A stretch of DNA of 64,000 nt from Maratus speciosus. Its lineage: Eukaryota; Arthropoda; Arachnida; Araneae; Salticidae. The stretch spans positions 199,270,559 to 199,334,558 of the forward strand of contig OZ010788.1 of the NCBI GenBank assembly GCA_963932465.1, written 5' to 3'. Under the pieces are notes generated by a model that was not told the origin of the DNA, ran no database searches, and saw nothing but the letters and a program-made list of their open reading frames with translations. The stretch's first letter is position 1. Every line of letters begins with the position of its first letter. This document shows, piece after piece, positions 55,350 to 64,000 of the stretch. Both the position numbers and the translations under genes were made by a program.

Positions 55350-56620
55350 ATTACAGGGGCACTCAAAACTATTCCGTTACATTATAGTCTTTGAGAAAAA
55401 TCGTCTGCGGTGTATTTTAATAACGTTACACAATTTTAAACGTAATGAAATTTATATACTTTATTAAGGTGCACTAGAACCTGGTTACTATAAAATATGT
55501 TATGTGTAGCACTTACAGCATGCGTACAGGGAACTCAAAAGTATTCATAATATTACAATCTTTGAAGAAAATCCTTTTGTGGCGTTTTTTAATGATGTTA
55601 CTCTGTTACAAAATAATAAAATTGATATGTATTTTTGAAACATTTTTGTAGTATATGGGGTGCAAAGCACATGTTTTTTTCAGGATCACACAAAAGTGGT
55701 CGATTAAAATGTTGTCTACGGGGGAAAAAACTCCTCACAGCTTATTTTAACACATTAGCGACGGGAAACGAGAATTCTCGTTTTTATTCAGAATACATCA
55801 TTGGCTAAGGGAGTGACTTCTACCTTACAGAAAAGACATTTATATTGTGTTGTCCATATTTTTTATAGATTGTAAGACATTATATATTACATCCGTACAT
55901 TGAAAGATATTTACTGCTGCATAAACATGAAAAACATATCTCAGAAACCAATTTCCGAGACACTTTCAGAAGAGGGAGGAGCTTCTACTGTTTTTAAACC
56001 CAGATTTAATTAAATTGCCTGTCGTCAGTGTGTTAATTGTGTTGCACTAATTCAAACATTATGAAATTAAATTACATTACTGTGGTTGACTACAAGAAGC
56101 TTGAATATGATTTGCATCGTATTTATCGTTCATTTATAGGGTCACATAAAAAATTTCGGATACAGTTCTGGTCTATTAGGGATAATTGCTGAAGAGCATT
56201 TTCGATTATGGTGTGCTTTTTAACGTTAAGTAAATTTGTGCTTAATAAGTAGTGCTTAAATATTGTATAGACCATGTACAGGGATACACAAATGAATTCG
56301 TAAGTATAAATGAAAATGAGCGCGAATTGCTTCAGTGTTTTTTTTTTTTATTTGAGTTATGCATTTCCCAGCCCAATTACATTTAGTATACTAACAAATG
56401 TTTGCAGAATTTAAATAGAACCATATACAGGACTCCGCAGAAACTGGATATATGGTGCACACTATGCATACTAATCCCCGGAAATGTGATATGAGCAGTT
56501 TTAAGAGGGTTTTTTGTCTGCATTAAATTTAAATGTTATAGACGACGCGTAAAAATCTTCACGTAATATACAGGGCTGTAGAAAAGAATTCATGTACGTT
56601 TCCGTCTATTGGTAGAATTT
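55350..56620 (+). repeat. Cryptic ~150-bp tandem repeat, eight to nine decayed units
   Basis: A marker of the type TACAGGGAACTCAAAAGTATTC recurs near 55354, 55527, 55680, 56138, 56279, 56433 and 56570, spaced about 140-175 bases or multiples, each followed by a TTTT(G)AA-GTGCTTTTTAACG-like segment. Highly diverged. Confidence 0.5.
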
Positions 56621-56629
56621 ACTAAAAGA

Positions 56630-56968
56630 CATTAACACAATTAATTGATAATTACAAATGTAAATTAAATTACACTACGAAGGGGTTCAGGGGGGCTCTG
56701 CCCCTCTGAAGAAATCTACTTTATTATCTAAAAATTACCAGAATAAGTAGCTCATGAGATTTTCAGAATACCATTACATAACAAGGGGTTTAATTTAACG
56801 CTTCTAATGTCAGAAACCTTCGAAATATTTTTTCGTTTTATAATTGTTTATGTAATTTCAAAAATTTTAAATTTCGTTTTTTGTAGAAAGATTAATATTA
56901 CTCAAAGGGGGCTAAACACAATGAATTGTAGAGCTGACGTTGAGGCTCCTGATCTGCAGATTTACTAG
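56630..56968 (+). repeat. Duplicated block D, copy 2
   Basis: AATTACAAATGTAAATTAAA ... GGGGTTCAGGGGGGCTCTGC ... GAAATATTTTTTCG ... GATCTGCAGATTTACTAG. Here GGGGGGCTCTGCCCC forms a clear hairpin that is degraded in copy 1. Confidence 0.75.
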
Positions 56969-57282
56969 TTTATATATATATTAAAATTATACAATATTTT
57001 GAAAGATTTCATTTGTGACCGCATGTAAGTTTTTATGAAACGATAGTTTTTCAGGGAGCGATATAGGACGCAAGCTGAAGTTTTGCACACAGGCGCCGAA
57101 CAACTCAGGAGCGCCTCTGCTCAGCAACAATGGCGGCAGGAAAGAAAATTTGATTTTCAATCTCCGACTCTGCTTATGTCATTGGCGTATGAAATCACGT
57201 GATCGACGAACGTCACTCATACGTCAATTTTACAACACGGTGTGCTTTAAAAAATGCGAAACAGAGACAACTTCACAAGTGC

Positions 57283-57288
57283 TTTAAT
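57283..57288 (-). terminator. Candidate polyadenylation signal ATTAAA
   Basis: On the minus strand, 108 bases downstream of the TGA at 57396-57398, preceded by an A-rich stretch. Supports reading 57396-57755 as a terminal exon. Confidence 0.4.
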
Positions 57289-57395
57289 TTTTTACATCGC
57301 TAGGAGCTTGAATTTTACAGAATATTTTTACAGTGATCAGTTCACAATGGGCAGATCACAATGATCACTATGATTCAATGATGTTTTCACAATGA

Positions 57396-57755
57396 TCAGT
57401 TTGTACGTTTAGTACATTCATACAAGAGTTGAAATGACCCATATCTGAACCAGAATTTCGTTTTAGATAACAAATTTTCGTCTGGTTCTGGTTCAGATGT
57501 AAGTGGGTCATTTTCGATACCTGATGGTCGACTACTCAATTCCGGTGTTAAATTCGTCTCTGGAGGAGCCGCCACTTGTACCGGTGCTTCTTGCGCACGT
57601 AGGTTTCTTTCAGGAGTAACGTCTAAGAGACGAACATTAAGGTCTTGTACCGGGAAACTTGAAGTGTCGATATTCTCATTACTTTCACTTCTCCTGTTTA
57701 CAGACAATTCTTTAATTCTTGCCGGTCTTTTTTTGGCTTTTTCTGTTTCCACAAC
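57396..57755 (-). CDS. Candidate 3'-terminal coding exon of an unrecognised host gene
   Basis: On the minus strand a clean 3' splice site, TGTATTTCAG|GTTGTGG (AG at 57756-57757), opens a frame of 119 codons ending at TGA 57396-57398. Without the acceptor there is no ATG; the first in-frame codons are GTT GTG, so this is an internal start of reading. The peptide begins with a basic segment (KAKKRPARIKELSVNRRSES), becomes acidic and proline-rich (PPETNLTPELSSRPSGIEND, then EPEPDEN) and ends KTKFWFRYGSFQLLYECTKR. The base composition is clearly more GC-rich than the flanks. Low-complexity charged tails like this are typical of disordered C-termini. Upstream exons would lie at higher coordinates, probably beyond the repeats; none was found. 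No domain recognised. Confidence 0.55.
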   Translation of the reverse strand, partial: VVETEKAKKRPARIKELSVNRRSESNENIDTSSFPVQDLNVRLLDVTPERNLRAQEAPVQVAAPPETNLTPELSSRPSGIENDPLTSEPEPDENLLSKTKFWFRYGSFQLLYECTKRTN

Positions 57756-57879
57756 CTGAAATACACGTAATTAATATTTTAGAGGGAAAATAATCATGTC
57801 TTTGGCAATAAGAGAAACAAGTTTAACAGAAAAGAGCTCAAACATTTCTGACAATTTTATTATATGCAAAAAATGTTAT

Positions 57880-58020
57880 ATATATCATTAAACAAAAACG
57901 TAATTTGAAGAGCAAATTAAAAAAAAATTATTTCCTACATTGTTTAAGCCCTACAAGGGACAGATATTAAGATATTTCACTCAATTAGTTCTACATTTAA
58001 CGTTAAATTTTTGTAACAAA
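57880..58020. repeat. Left arm of outer inverted repeat
   Basis: Pairs with 59803-59958: ATTAAACAAAAACGTAATTTG, TTCCTACATTGTTTAAGCCC and GACAGATATTAAGATATTTC all recur in reverse complement. The arms enclose a MITE and a Helitron-like element, so a foldback element appears to have received both. Confidence 0.8.
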
Positions 58021-58021
58021 T

Positions 58022-58352
58022 AAGTTACGCCAATTGACGATTAAAAAATAAAAATAAAATTCATACAATAGGATACTTAAAACACCTTAAAAATTAGATT
58101 AAGGTTCAAATGAAATCGAAATAAATCTTAGACTTCTTCCATTTTTAATTGAAAGTATTTGTATTGCAGATTTTGTATTATGATTATGACTATTGTACAT
58201 AAAATGATAAGATGCATGCAAAATACAAAGCTTTCAAAAAGTCTAAGATTTATTTCGATTTCAGTTGAACGGAATCTAATTTTTTAGGGTGTTTTAAGTA
58301 TCATATTGTATGAATTTTATTTTTATTTTTTAATCTTCAATTGCTTTAACTT
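58022..58352. mobile_element. MITE with ~115-bp inverted arms
   Basis: Left arm 58022-58138 and right arm 58232-58352 are reverse complements (ATTCATACAATAGGATACTT with its complement, GAAATAAATCTTAGACTT with its complement). The central ~90 bp is unique. No coding content. Confidence 0.8.
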
Positions 58353-58353
58353 A

Positions 58354-59796
58354 TCTCTCTATTCTAAAAAAAGTAACTACCGCTGTCACCGCCGCCGCCG
58401 GTTTTGAATTTTTTGCGACCGGAGGTCTTTCTTCGTTAATATTAAGAAAAATAATACATACAAAAATATGAAAATCGGTAGTATTATACAGAAATGTTTG
58501 ATAAACACGCTGATGCAGACAGTTTTCAAATCGAAGAATTATTTTAAGAAATATTTAATACTAAAGTTGGACAAAATCGTTCCACTAAAAAAGTTTTATA
58601 GTAGCAAAAACTATTCATGGGAATTTAATCATTTTATACGTTTGAAGTTCCCGGTGTGCAGATTGTATTTCTTTTTTTAATTTGGCTAATTTTTTGAGGT
58701 TTTATTTCTATTTTAAATTCAAATTTTCAGCATTTCTAGAGACATTTTTTACAGATTTTAGAAAGTGATATTAATTTAAACTGTTGCCAACTGTATAAAC
58801 AGCGGAAACAATAATGTTTGCTTCAAAAAAAAAAAATATTTATACGTGTAATAAATTAAAAATTTATTTACACGTGACTATTATAAACAGAAAAAAAACA
58901 TTTTGAATTAGAATTAAATAGTTATGTACAAAAAGCAGGAACTTATTAAAAATTACGTCATAAAAACTATAATTACACGTGAATTTTAAGAGAGAAAGGA
59001 ATTTGTAAAATAATAAATTTATTAACATGCGTTAGAAGTCTTAAATAGGAGAAATTACGTTATATTTACGTCATGTTACAATTATTACATAAAATGAACA
59101 CAAAATAATATTGCGAAACGGTTTAAATTTAGAAATTGCGCTAGACATTTATTTGATATTTTGAGAGGATACTTTTCAACTATTTTTCTTAGGAAAGCGC
59201 AAATAATGTTTCATTTCTAACACAAGTATTTTCACGTGAATATTAAAAAGAGAAAGAATAGTTTGGTCAAAATTACGTCAGATTAAAAACGATTAATTTA
59301 AAATGTCTCATTTAAAAGAACTTTCTTTTCGCTTTGTTAAAAAATACCGGGAGACAAAGATTCTGTTTACTTAATTCCTTTTATATTAGCTTATTTTGAA
59401 ATGTTGTTACACGTGTCTACGTCATCAAGTTATTTTTATTTCGACGTTTTATTTGTATTTTTATTAATGTTGTACTAATTTATTTGTTCTTTCGTTATTT
59501 AAAATAAAAATTATGTCAATTTGTATAATTTGGCGAGTGGTTTGGCGATTTATATAATTTGGTGAAATTAGTCGGCGGGATAATAAAGTAGTACAGCAGC
59601 GGATTTGGCGTTAAAATTTCCCCAATCAAAGAGAAGTGAATAGAAATCCGTTTATAGGGAGATCGCCACTGTTTTTTAAATTATAATTCAATCTTTCGAA
59701 ATCTTTTTAAAGCCGATCACATTAGCGTGCATTTAGAGTCTGCGGTGTCTGGACGGGGGTTGGCGAGCGTAGCTCGTAGGGGTCCGAGCCCCCTAG
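58354..59796 (+). mobile_element. Helitron-like non-autonomous element (about 1.44 kb)
   Basis: 5' end A|TCTCTCTATTCTAAAAAAAG, close to the well-known TCTCTACTA-type Helitron start. 3' end has CGAGC-GTA-GCTCG and GGGG-TCCGAG-CCCC hairpins followed by CTAG|T (59793-59796), and no TIRs. Partial relatives: 5' part at 47737, 3' part at 10984 (minus). It carries a (CCG)4 block near 58391. About 59407-59590 is the unoccupied relative of the nest at 12174-15661. The 70-codon frame at 58468 is not conserved in the 47737 copy. Confidence 0.65.
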
Positions 59797-59802
59797 TTTG
59801 TT

Positions 59803-59958
59803 ATAAAAATGTAACCTTAAATGTAGAACTAATTTAATGAAATATCTTAATATCTGTCCCTTCTCGGGCTTAAACAATGTAGGAAATAATTTTTTTCTTT
59901 TCTTTTCTTTTTTTTTTGTTTAATTTGCTCTTCAAATTACATTTTTGTTTAATATGTC
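59803..59958. repeat. Right arm of outer inverted repeat
   Basis: Reverse complement of 57880-58020 with an expanded T-rich run (59888-59920). Confidence 0.8.
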
Positions 59959-60181
59959 AAGTTTTTTAATGATTACTACATTCATTATTATATTTTATCT
60001 ATTTACATGCAATTATTAATATGTTGTTAAAAACAAATAAAGACGTTTAACTAAATTAGCAGCGATTGATTCAGTCAAAAATGGGGGCCTATTTGAAGCG
60101 CAATTACAAAATTTTATTTCATCAAAGAATCTCTTCATTAATTAGTTTGAATTACTTGAGTTTTGAAACAGACTGTTATTT

Positions 60182-60222
<41 letters not shown>

Positions 60223-60443
60223 TTCACCTGATAGAAAAACTTTAGCTGTAGGAATAAAATTATTATCAATAAATGCTTGGTTCGCATTTGACTAATGGGA
60301 CTTGACCTTTCGATACAAAATTTTATTTTTCACAAAATTGTTATACCTTTCACAAGAATAACTTTTTCTTTACAGAAAATTGACACCAAACGAAAAACAA
60401 AACTTGCATCTATCCCTTACAGTAATAAAAATAATAATAAATT
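59959..60443. other. AT-rich stretch with long poly-A
   Basis: A homopolymer of more than 30 A at 60185-60217. On the minus strand a short CTACAG...TATCAG|GTGAAC pattern occurs at about 60225-60260, not called as an exon (see rejected). Confidence 0.45.
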
Positions 60444-62020
60444 AGTCGGATGTACCAATCCCAAAACTTTCTTCTATCTCATACATATCAATACTTCAAA
60501 ATTCGTTATCACACTGGCAAAATTAAATGGCAATCTATACCCATCATGAGGATTCTAAATATATGAAATTCCGTGCATTAGTTCTTGAGATATGACTATC
60601 GCTGAAATCGTGTAAATCCAGCAACATGCAGCCTAGCAGAGCAGCACCACCCATTTGGTGCTTTACACCAAAACCTATGATACACCAAAACCACCAAGCA
60701 ACAACTTATGTCAACGTCTAATCTGAAGTTTGGGGAAAATACGTGCATTAGTTTTTGAGGTAGAGCTATTGCGAAAATCATGAAAATTCTAGAGTAGCAG
60801 CGTCACCTCTTGGGCAATTAACACAAAAACCTAATCAGGAACAACTTGTGTTAATATCTAACTAAATCTGAAGTTAGATGAAAATTCGTGCATTAGTTCT
60901 TTAGGTAGAGCAGGAATCGTGAAAAATGCAGCACAGCAGCGCCACCTGTTGGGCGATTTATACCAACACGCAATCAGCACCAAGTCATGTCAAGTACTAA
61001 CTTAATCTGAAGTTTGATAAAAATCCGTGCATTACTGTAAAAACACTTATTTTCGCGAGCCGTAATTTTCGCGAGAATGAGGATATCGGTGACTTCGTGA
61101 GCTGAAAATTTCTCGAATTTTATATGAACAGAACCGAAAGTTGAAAAATCCCGAAACTACCTAATAGAACCCGTTTTGTTTAAATTTCTAGAAGAAAAAG
61201 AATCTGTCGACCTGCGAATATCACGACTAAAACCGATTCACGCTTCTTGGCATGTGCGAACATTTAACGGTGTTAAAGCCAAATATGAGATAATTTTGAT
61301 GGCTTCAAAGAAGCTGGTATAAATATTGTAAGTGAATGAGCTGCATTCTATTAGTTGTATTATTGTTTTTATTCAAGAAATAGTTGTATAGTATTCAAGA
61401 AATAGTTGTAAGTATTCAAGAAATTTCTATACTTATTTCTTATTTAAGTAACTGTAATCATTAAATTGTGGATAAGTGAATATTTTCTAATTTTTTTTAT
61501 TATTATTTGAGGCGAAGAAAAATATTTCACGAGGCTTATATTTTCGCGATTACGACGGGCTCGCGAAAATTAAAGCCTCGCGAAAATAAGTGCTTTTACA
61601 GTAGTTCTTGAAATAGAGCTATTGCGAAAATTGTGTAAATCCTACAAAATGCAGCATAGCAGCGCCACCTGTTGGGCGATTTACACCAAAACATAATCAG
61701 CACCAACTCATATTAACGACCAACTGAACCAGAAGTTTGATGAAAATCCATGTATTAGTTCTTGAGATACAGTTATTGCTGAAATTGCAAAAAATGCAGC
61801 ATAGCAGCGCCACCTGTTGGGCGATTTACACCAAAAACTAATCAGCACCAATTTATATTAGGAACTACCTGAATATAAATTTTTATTAAATTCCGTGCAT
61901 TAGTTCTTGTAATAGAGCGCCCACAAAACTTGTAAAAACTTGTTTTTTTGGGATCTCTGACCCCTAAAGTCGAAAATTTTTTCGAATCTAATCCTTTCTT
62001 CTTGTAAAGATAGAAGAAAC
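60444..62020 (-). repeat. Left arm of a palindromic satellite, about six ~145-bp units
   Basis: Units read CCGTGCATTAGTTCTTGAGA ... ATGCAGCATAGCAGCGCCAC ... GGGCGATTTACACCAA ... CTGAAGTTTGATGAAAAT. Units at about 60545, 60745, 60890, 61020/61602, 61750 and 61900. The arm continues to the TTTACAAGAAGAAAG complement near 62000. It pairs with 62290-63184 unit for unit at its outer end. Confidence 0.85.
61035..61601. mobile_element. TA-flanked MITE (567 bp) with TTTTCGCGA-rich TIRs
   Basis: The left end CTGTAAAAACACTTATTTTC and right-end complement CTGTAAAAGCACTTATTTTC are near-identical, continuing with TCGCGAG and AATTTTCGCGA motifs. TA on both sides. It sits inside the sequence GTGCAT-TA-GTTCTTG of a satellite unit, whose intact form in neighbouring units is the empty site. 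TA targets suggest Tc1/mariner-type mobilisation. Confidence 0.88.
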
Positions 62021-62277
62021 TAAAAAACTTTTATTAGCAGTTTTGCTCTTGTTATTCATGAATGATTTACTTATTATAAATTTATTTGTGATATCGCAAC
62101 ATTGTATTTATGTTTAATTATTCCCATTTAATTGTAATTAACGTTAAAATATCACTCGCAGACTAATGTTAAATCTACGGGAAGATTACTTTGCAATTTC
62201 TCATTTTTTCAATATTTTTAAAAACCTTCTCTACATAGGATAGCTGGAGTGATTCTCAAATTAGTTCCTTTTTACTT

Positions 62278-62497
62278 TCTTTTATCTTTACAAGAAGAAA
62301 GTATTGGATTCATGAAAATTTTCGAATTGCGGTTTTCGACGGATTTACACGTTTTAGGGTCAGAAAATCCGAAAAACATGTTTTTACTTTCTTCTATCTT
62401 TACAAGAAGAAAGTATTGGATTCATGAAAATTTTTGAGTTCCGGTTTTCGATGGTTTTACACGTTTTAGGGGTCAGAGAACCCGAAAAACATGTTTT
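62278..62497 (+). repeat. Two-copy ~109-bp tandem duplication at the palindrome centre
   Basis: CTTTACAAGAAGAAAGTATT ... ACACGTTTTAGG-GTCAGA occurs at 62287-62390 and again at 62397-62497. A single inverted counterpart lies at about 61945-62020. Confidence 0.8.
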
Positions 62498-63184
62498 TAC
62501 AAAATGTCTGTCTGTGAGTCTGTCTGTCTGTCTGTATGTCTGTGTGTGACACACATTTTGTGGGCGCTCTATCTCAAAAACTAGTGCACGGAATTTAATA
62601 AAAATTTATATTCAGTTAATCCCTAATACAAATTGACGCTGATTAGTTTTTGGTGCAAATCGCTCAACAGGTGGCGCTGCTATGCTGCATATTTTACGAT
62701 TTCCGCAATGGCTCTATCTCAAGAACTAATGCACGGATTTTAACCAAATTTCAGATTCAGATATACCTTGATATCAATTTGTGCTGTTTATGGGTTTTGG
62801 GGTTAATCGTCCAATTTGTTGCGCTGCTATGCTGGAATTTTCATGATTTTCGCAATAACTCTATCTCAAAAACTAATGCACGGATTTTCCCCAAACGTCA
62901 GATTCAGCTAGACTTTGACATAAGTGGTTGCTTGGTGGTTTTGGTGTAACATAGGTTTTGGTGTAAAGCACCCAATAAGTGGCGCTGCTAGGCTGAATTT
63001 TGCTGGATTTACACGATTTTAGAGATAGCCATATACCAAGAACAAATGCACGGAATTTCATATCTTTAGAATCCTCATGATAGGCATAGATTGCCGTTTC
63101 ATTTTGGCAGTATGATAGCGAATTTTCAAGTATTAACATGTATGAGATAAAAGAAAGTTTTGAGATTGGTACATCCGACTAGTT
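62290..63184 (+). repeat. Right arm of the palindromic satellite
   Basis: Contains four satellite units plus the outer unique segment whose complement is 60444-60560 (GGTACATCCGACTA, GGAATTTCATAT, ATCCTCATGATAGG). Includes a (GTCT)n head at 62505-62545 that is missing from the left arm. Confidence 0.85.
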
Positions 63185-63186
63185 AC

Positions 63187-64000
63187 AAAATGTCTGTCTG
63201 TTAGTCTGTCTGTCTGTCTGTGTGTGACACAAATTTTGTGGGCGCTCTATCTCAAGAATTAATGCACGGAATTTAATGAAAATTTATATCGGTTAGTCCC
63301 TGATACAAATTGATGCTGATTAGTTTTTGTTGCAAATCGCTCAACAGATGGTGCTGCTATGCTGCATTTTGTACGATTTGCGCAATGGCTCTATCTCAAG
63401 AACTAATGCACGGATTTTCATGAAACTTCAGATTCAGTTAGTTCTCGATATGACTTGATGCTGATTGCGTGATGGTGTAAATCGCTCAGTTGGTGGCGCT
63501 GCTATGCTGCAATTTTTACGATTTCCGCAATGGCTCTATCTTAAGAACTAATGCACGGATTTTCATGAAACTTCAGATTCAGTTAGTCCTTGCTATGACG
63601 TGTTGCTGATTACGTGTTGGTGCAAATCGCTCAACGCTCAGCATATGGCATCATTTGCTATGCAGCATTTTTTATGATTTCCTCAATGGCTCTATCTCAA
63701 GACCTAATACACGGATTTTCAAGAAACTTCAGATTCAGTTAGTCTTTGATATGACTTGAAGCTGATTACATGTTGGTGCAAATCGCTCAGCAGGTGGTGC
63801 TGCTATGCTGCATTTTTTACGATTTCCTCAATGGCTCTATCTCAAGACCTAATGCACGGATTTTCATGAAACTTCAGATTCAGTTAGTCCTTGATATGAA
63901 TTGATACTGATTACGTGTTGATGTAGATCGCTCAACAAGTGGCGCAGCAGTGCTGCATTTCGCACGATTCCCGCAATTACTCTATCTCAAAAACTAATGA
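63187..64000 (+). repeat. Second satellite block, truncated by the window end
   Basis: Restarts with ACAAAATGTCTGTCTGTTAG and (GTCT)n, then GGGCGCTCTATCTCAAGAAT and at least five units of about 146 bp: CTAATGCACGGATTTTCATG, AACTTCAGATTCAGTTAG, GGTGCAAATCGCTCAAC, GGTGGCGCTGCTATGCTGCA. Continues past 64000. Confidence 0.9.

Noticed and set aside
57141..57170. ATGGCGGCAGG start in good context on the plus strand
   Set aside because: Stops after seven codons with no donor; might be promoter sequence but cannot be supported.
58468..58680. 70-codon frame inside the Helitron-like element
   Set aside because: Interrupted in the homologous copy at 47737-48060.
60225..60260. Possible 18-nt microexon on the minus strand (CTACAG...TATCAG|GTGAAC)
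   Set aside because: Both splice-like signals are present but no neighbouring exon supports it, and it abuts a long poly-A; likely chance.
1..64000. tRNA, rRNA or snRNA genes
   Set aside because: No convincing A/B boxes with a cloverleaf, and no rRNA-like blocks, were seen; a covariance-model scan would be needed to exclude small RNA genes fully.

Overview
The window looks like intergenic and intronic DNA from an AT-rich animal genome, most likely an arthropod. The reasons are the mixture of Ty3/gypsy, hAT, pogo/Tigger, piggyBac-like and Helitron-like repeats, the intron-style splice signals, and an arthropod-type Inr (TCAGTT) at a candidate promoter. No bacterial, organellar, rRNA, tRNA or CRISPR feature is visible. 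The assignment to arthropods is inference, and nothing here fixes the species.

Host genes are nearly absent. The best candidates are both on the minus strand: a short first coding exon at 25328-25415 with a GTAAGT donor and a plausible Inr/DPE promoter, and a terminal coding exon at 57396-57755 with a TTTCAG acceptor and a downstream ATTAAA. A weaker plus-strand first exon lies at 1789-1807. All substantial coding capacity belongs to two Ty3/gypsy-type LTR retrotransposons on the minus strand. The first (27002-31804) has identical 200-bp LTRs, a perfect CCTGC target duplication and intact gag and pol, so it is very young. The second (34628-39403) is old and broken: its LTRs have diverged, pol has several frame breaks, and an in-frame deletion removes the RT YxDD region. 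Both elements place pol in the -1 frame relative to gag at a recognisable slippery site.

Layout. 1-3230: sparse sequence and a degenerate tandem repeat. 3234-7787: a 2.29-kb direct tandem duplication, each copy holding an inverted-repeat MITE. 8432-9776: a hAT-like MITE and a foldback element. 10984-11548: a Helitron-like 3' end and a TTAA-flanked MITE. 12174-15661: a three-level nest (hAT-like MITE, then two MITEs with 8-bp target duplications, then a TTAA-flanked piggyBac-like element carrying a ~325-bp tandem array). 16500-20750: dispersed repeats and TIR elements. 21695-22165 and 26705-26820: TGTGAC minisatellites with perfect CRE palindromes. 23690-24111: a pogo/Tigger MITE. 25077-25620: the host first exon and a short tandem duplication. 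27002-39403: the two retrotransposons, the second of which splits a dispersed repeat. 40010-43870: further nested repeats. 46285-50064: tandem arrays and a Helitron-like 5' part. 50145-52409: a hAT element filled with a TCGCGA-rich ~40-bp array. 52573-56968: pogo dimer, duplicated blocks and a degenerate array. 57396-57755: host terminal exon. 57880-59958: outer inverted arms enclosing a MITE and a Helitron-like element. 60444-64000: an inverted (palindromic) satellite interrupted by a TA-flanked MITE and running off the window end.

The main story is layered transposition. Several insertions can be read with target duplications and, in several cases, with a related unoccupied copy elsewhere in the window, which gives an internal relative chronology. 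Non-autonomous elements repeatedly serve as carriers of satellite-like arrays.
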